26,638 nucleotides of DNA from CAVPDG01 sp963702535. GTDB taxonomy: Bacteria; Chloroflexota; Anaerolineae; Anaerolineales; UBA4823. The number at the start of each line of letters is the position of its first letter. The stretch's first letter is position 1. This document shows, piece by piece, positions 25,040 to 26,638 of the stretch. The notes below the pieces were generated by a model that saw nothing but the letters and a program-made list of their open reading frames with translations, was not told the origin of the DNA and made no database searches. The stretch lies in assembly GCA_963702535.1 (NCBI GenBank), contig CAVPDG010000017.1, forward strand, positions 1 through 26,638, read 5' to 3'. The translations under genes and the position numbers were made by a program.

Positions 25040-26250
25040 TACTAGATTGTAAACCAAGTATTGAAATATTTTGACAAAACCCGCCAAATGGTTGAAAATG
25101 GCAGGAATGAAAAAACAACATGTACAACTCACACAAGCGGATCGGGAATACCTCGAAACTCTGATCCGCAAAGGACAACAAACCGCCAAAGCCTATCGCC
25201 GAGCGATGGCTTTATTGGAACTGGATCGAGGACAAACCTATACAGCTGTCTCAAAAACGCTGCAAGTAAGTATTCCGACACTCATCCACCTGGGCGGCCC
25301 TGTACAAAGAGAAAGGCCTGAAAGTCTTGCAAGATGAACCTCGCCCAGGGCGCCCATCCAGATCGATGGAGAACAACGGGCAAAGATTACGGCATTGGCT
25401 TGTAGTGAACCACCCGAAGGATATGCTCGCTGGAGCTTGCGGCTTTTGGCGGATAAAGTGGTCGAGCTTGGGTATTGTGAACACATTTCCCACACGGAGG
25501 TGGCAGACATTCTCAAAAAAACGAACTAAAACCACATCTCAAACGAACCTGGTGTATTGGGAAACTGGACAGTCGTTTTTTGGCACGGATGGAACAGATT
25601 TTGGCGCTCTATGCTTTGCCCTATGATCCGGCTTATCCGGTGGTGTGCTACGATGAACGTCCCTGTTTTCTGATTGGCGACCAGATCGAACCCGTGGCGA
25701 TGCAAACCGGGCAAGTGCGCAAAGAACACTACGCTTACGAAAAGCATGGTTCCTGTGCTTTGCTGGCTGCCATCGAGCCTCTCACCGGAAATCGGTTGGC
25801 GCAAGTTCATCCGCACCGCACCAAGAAAGAATACACCTTGTTTTGCCAGGCTTTGGCGGCTGAATTTCCGCAGGCCATCAAAATCCGGCTGGTGCAAGAC
25901 AATCTCAACACGCACGATGCCAGCGCTTTCTACGAGAACCTTCCAGCCGATGAAGCCCAGGCTTTAGCAGAGCGTTTTGAGTTCTACTTCACACCCAAGT
26001 CTGCCAGTTGGCTCAACATGATTGAGATCGAATTTTCTGCACTGACCCGCTTGTGTTTAGATCGCCGAATACCAACTCTGGAGCAACTTGAACGGGAAGT
26101 TCTTTCTCTGGTGGCTCAACGCAAGGCTGATAAAATCAAGATCACTTGGCAGTTCTCTGTGCAATCGGCTCGTTCCAAACTCAATTCGCACTATGTTAAG
26201 GTTCAGTCAGACAACGAAAAGTTCAAGGAAATTTAGTTTACGGTGTACTA
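25040..26250 (+). mobile_element. IS630-type insertion sequence
   Basis: About 1.2 kb. The ends are inferred from an imperfect inverted repeat: TACTAGATTGTAAACCAAGT at 25040-25059 matches the minus strand from 26250 downward (TAGTACACCGTAAACTAAAT), sharing the GTAAAC core. Both ends begin with TA, the target dinucleotide that IS630-family elements duplicate. It contains one transposase gene, whose stop codon falls inside the right repeat. Its codon use looks visibly less GC-rich than the flanking genes, consistent with transfer. The exact outer base is uncertain by a few nucleotides. Confidence 0.6.
25098..26236 (+). pseudogene. IS630-family DDE transposase, frame broken three times
   Basis: An N-terminal HTH region (LTQADREYLETLIRKGQQTAKAYRRAMALLELDRGQTY) leads to the DEPRPGRP linker and a DDE_3 catalytic domain. 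The domain keeps Asp (VVCYDERP), Asp (LVQDNLNTHD) and Glu (SWLNMIEIEFSAL). Three frame changes are each repaired by one base: remove a C near 25286-25290, add a C to CCC 25353-25355 (PGRPIQIDGEQRAKI), and add an A to the A7 at 25515-25521 (ILKKNELKPHLKRTW). If these are real the gene is dead; if they are sequencing errors it is intact at about 379 residues. The start is either ATG 25098 or ATG 25107; neither has a clear ribosome site. Confidence 0.85.
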
Positions 26251-26257
26251 CGTTATT

Positions 26258-26638
26258 TTAGAAATTCTCTATTCTCTCGATCAAGGAGAGCAGCGGCATC
26301 TGAGCCAGCGATTTGAGGCATACACTTGTTGCGCGAGGGAGTATTGCCGTGTAACCGGGTTTGGCACCGCCACGCACAGCAGCCCGGCGGCTTTGGCGGC
26401 CCGGATGCCGTTGGGCGAAATTCCGAACACCACCGCTTCCCGCGGTTGAGCATCCAGGTCCGCCAGGACGGTCAGGAATAGCTCCGGATCGGGCTTGACC
26501 CGCTCCACGTCATCCCTAGACGCTGTCGAAGTGCTCCAGCAAATCCAGCCGCCGCAGGTGCCCCACAACCCAGGGACATCCTGCGCTGGAAGCCAATCCG
26601 ATCTTCAAGCCTCTCGCTTCCCCTCCACCAGCATCTCG
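26258..26638 (-). pseudogene. HAD hydrolase remnant (beta-phosphoglucomutase-like), cut by the window edge
   Basis: Pieces of one HAD gene are spread over several frames. ARGLKIGLASSAG...RRLDLLEHFDSV (motif II region, about 26519-26610) leads to RDDVERVKPDPELFLTVL (motif III Lys), then AVVFGISPNGIRAAKAAGLLCVAVPNPVTRQYSLAQ and CLKSLAQMPLLSLIERIENF, which ends at the stop 26258-26260. At least three frame changes occur (near 26610, 26520 and 26325). Motif IV, normally FEDSPNG, reads FGISPNG, losing the catalytic acidic pair. The N-terminus with motif I lies beyond the window. The right end of the IS630 element is about 8 nt from its stop. It could be a decaying gene or a low-quality contig end. 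Confidence 0.7.

Noticed and set aside
1..26638. CRISPR arrays, tRNA/rRNA genes, prophage, toxin-antitoxin or defence systems
   Set aside because: No regularly spaced repeats, tRNA-like cloverleaf with a TTCAA/TTCGA arm, or characteristic proteins were seen on either strand.

Overview
The window reads as a bacterial chromosome segment. It is moderately GC-rich, most genes carry AGGAGG-type ribosome sites, and closely packed genes lie in both orientations. A ClpC-type unfoldase, a DUF4397-bearing subtilase, a SIMPL protein, PH-domain and DUF92 membrane proteins, Thr/Pro-linker surface proteins and a repeat lipoprotein together suggest Chloroflexota (Anaerolineae-like). That placement is an inference from gene content; there is no rRNA marker here.

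Layout. Positions 1-480 hold no convincing gene. They carry an excellent housekeeping promoter (69-97) and a likely cyclic-di-GMP-I (GEMM) riboswitch (about 312-386), ahead of a membrane-anchored surface protein (483-1607). A very large secreted subtilase follows (1775-5581), then a convergent repeat lipoprotein (5656-6420, minus strand). An NHL-repeat secreted protein (6656-7886) is followed after 6 nt by sbcC (7893-10533). A minus-strand block holds a cyclic-nucleotide-binding protein plus NifU-domain pair (10587-11312) and clpC (11494-13972). A SIMPL protein with an ECF-sigma-like promoter (14269-15015) and a coupled PH-domain/DUF92 membrane pair (15133-16893) run on the plus strand. Next is a five-gene minus-strand run: HAD hydrolase, moaA, a YbaK-type deacylase, corA and an uncharacterised protein (16855-21101). 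The plus strand then carries a PLP aminotransferase (21271-22473) and an amino-sugar pair, nagA plus a SIS-domain deaminase/isomerase (22639-24877). An IS630-type element (about 25040-26250) and a degraded HAD gene cut by the window edge close the window.

The most important cross-cutting observation concerns sequence quality or decay. Six otherwise well-conserved genes (NHL protein, sbcC, clpC, PH-domain protein, DUF92, corA) and the transposase (three times) have broken reading frames. All nine breaks are repaired by changing one short homopolymer by a single base, eight of them in C/G runs. This is the signature of sequencing or assembly indels rather than biology, so I annotate these as whole genes with frameshifts. 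Frame breaks become denser toward the right edge.

Functionally the genes are mostly a mix of housekeeping (protein quality control, DNA repair, Mg transport, molybdenum cofactor, GlcNAc catabolism) and cell-surface functions. I see no CRISPR array, prophage, toxin-antitoxin or defence island. The best candidates for something less described are the riboswitch-controlled surface protein, the subtilase whose catalytic domain is interrupted by two DUF4397 modules, and the SLGC-repeat lipoprotein.
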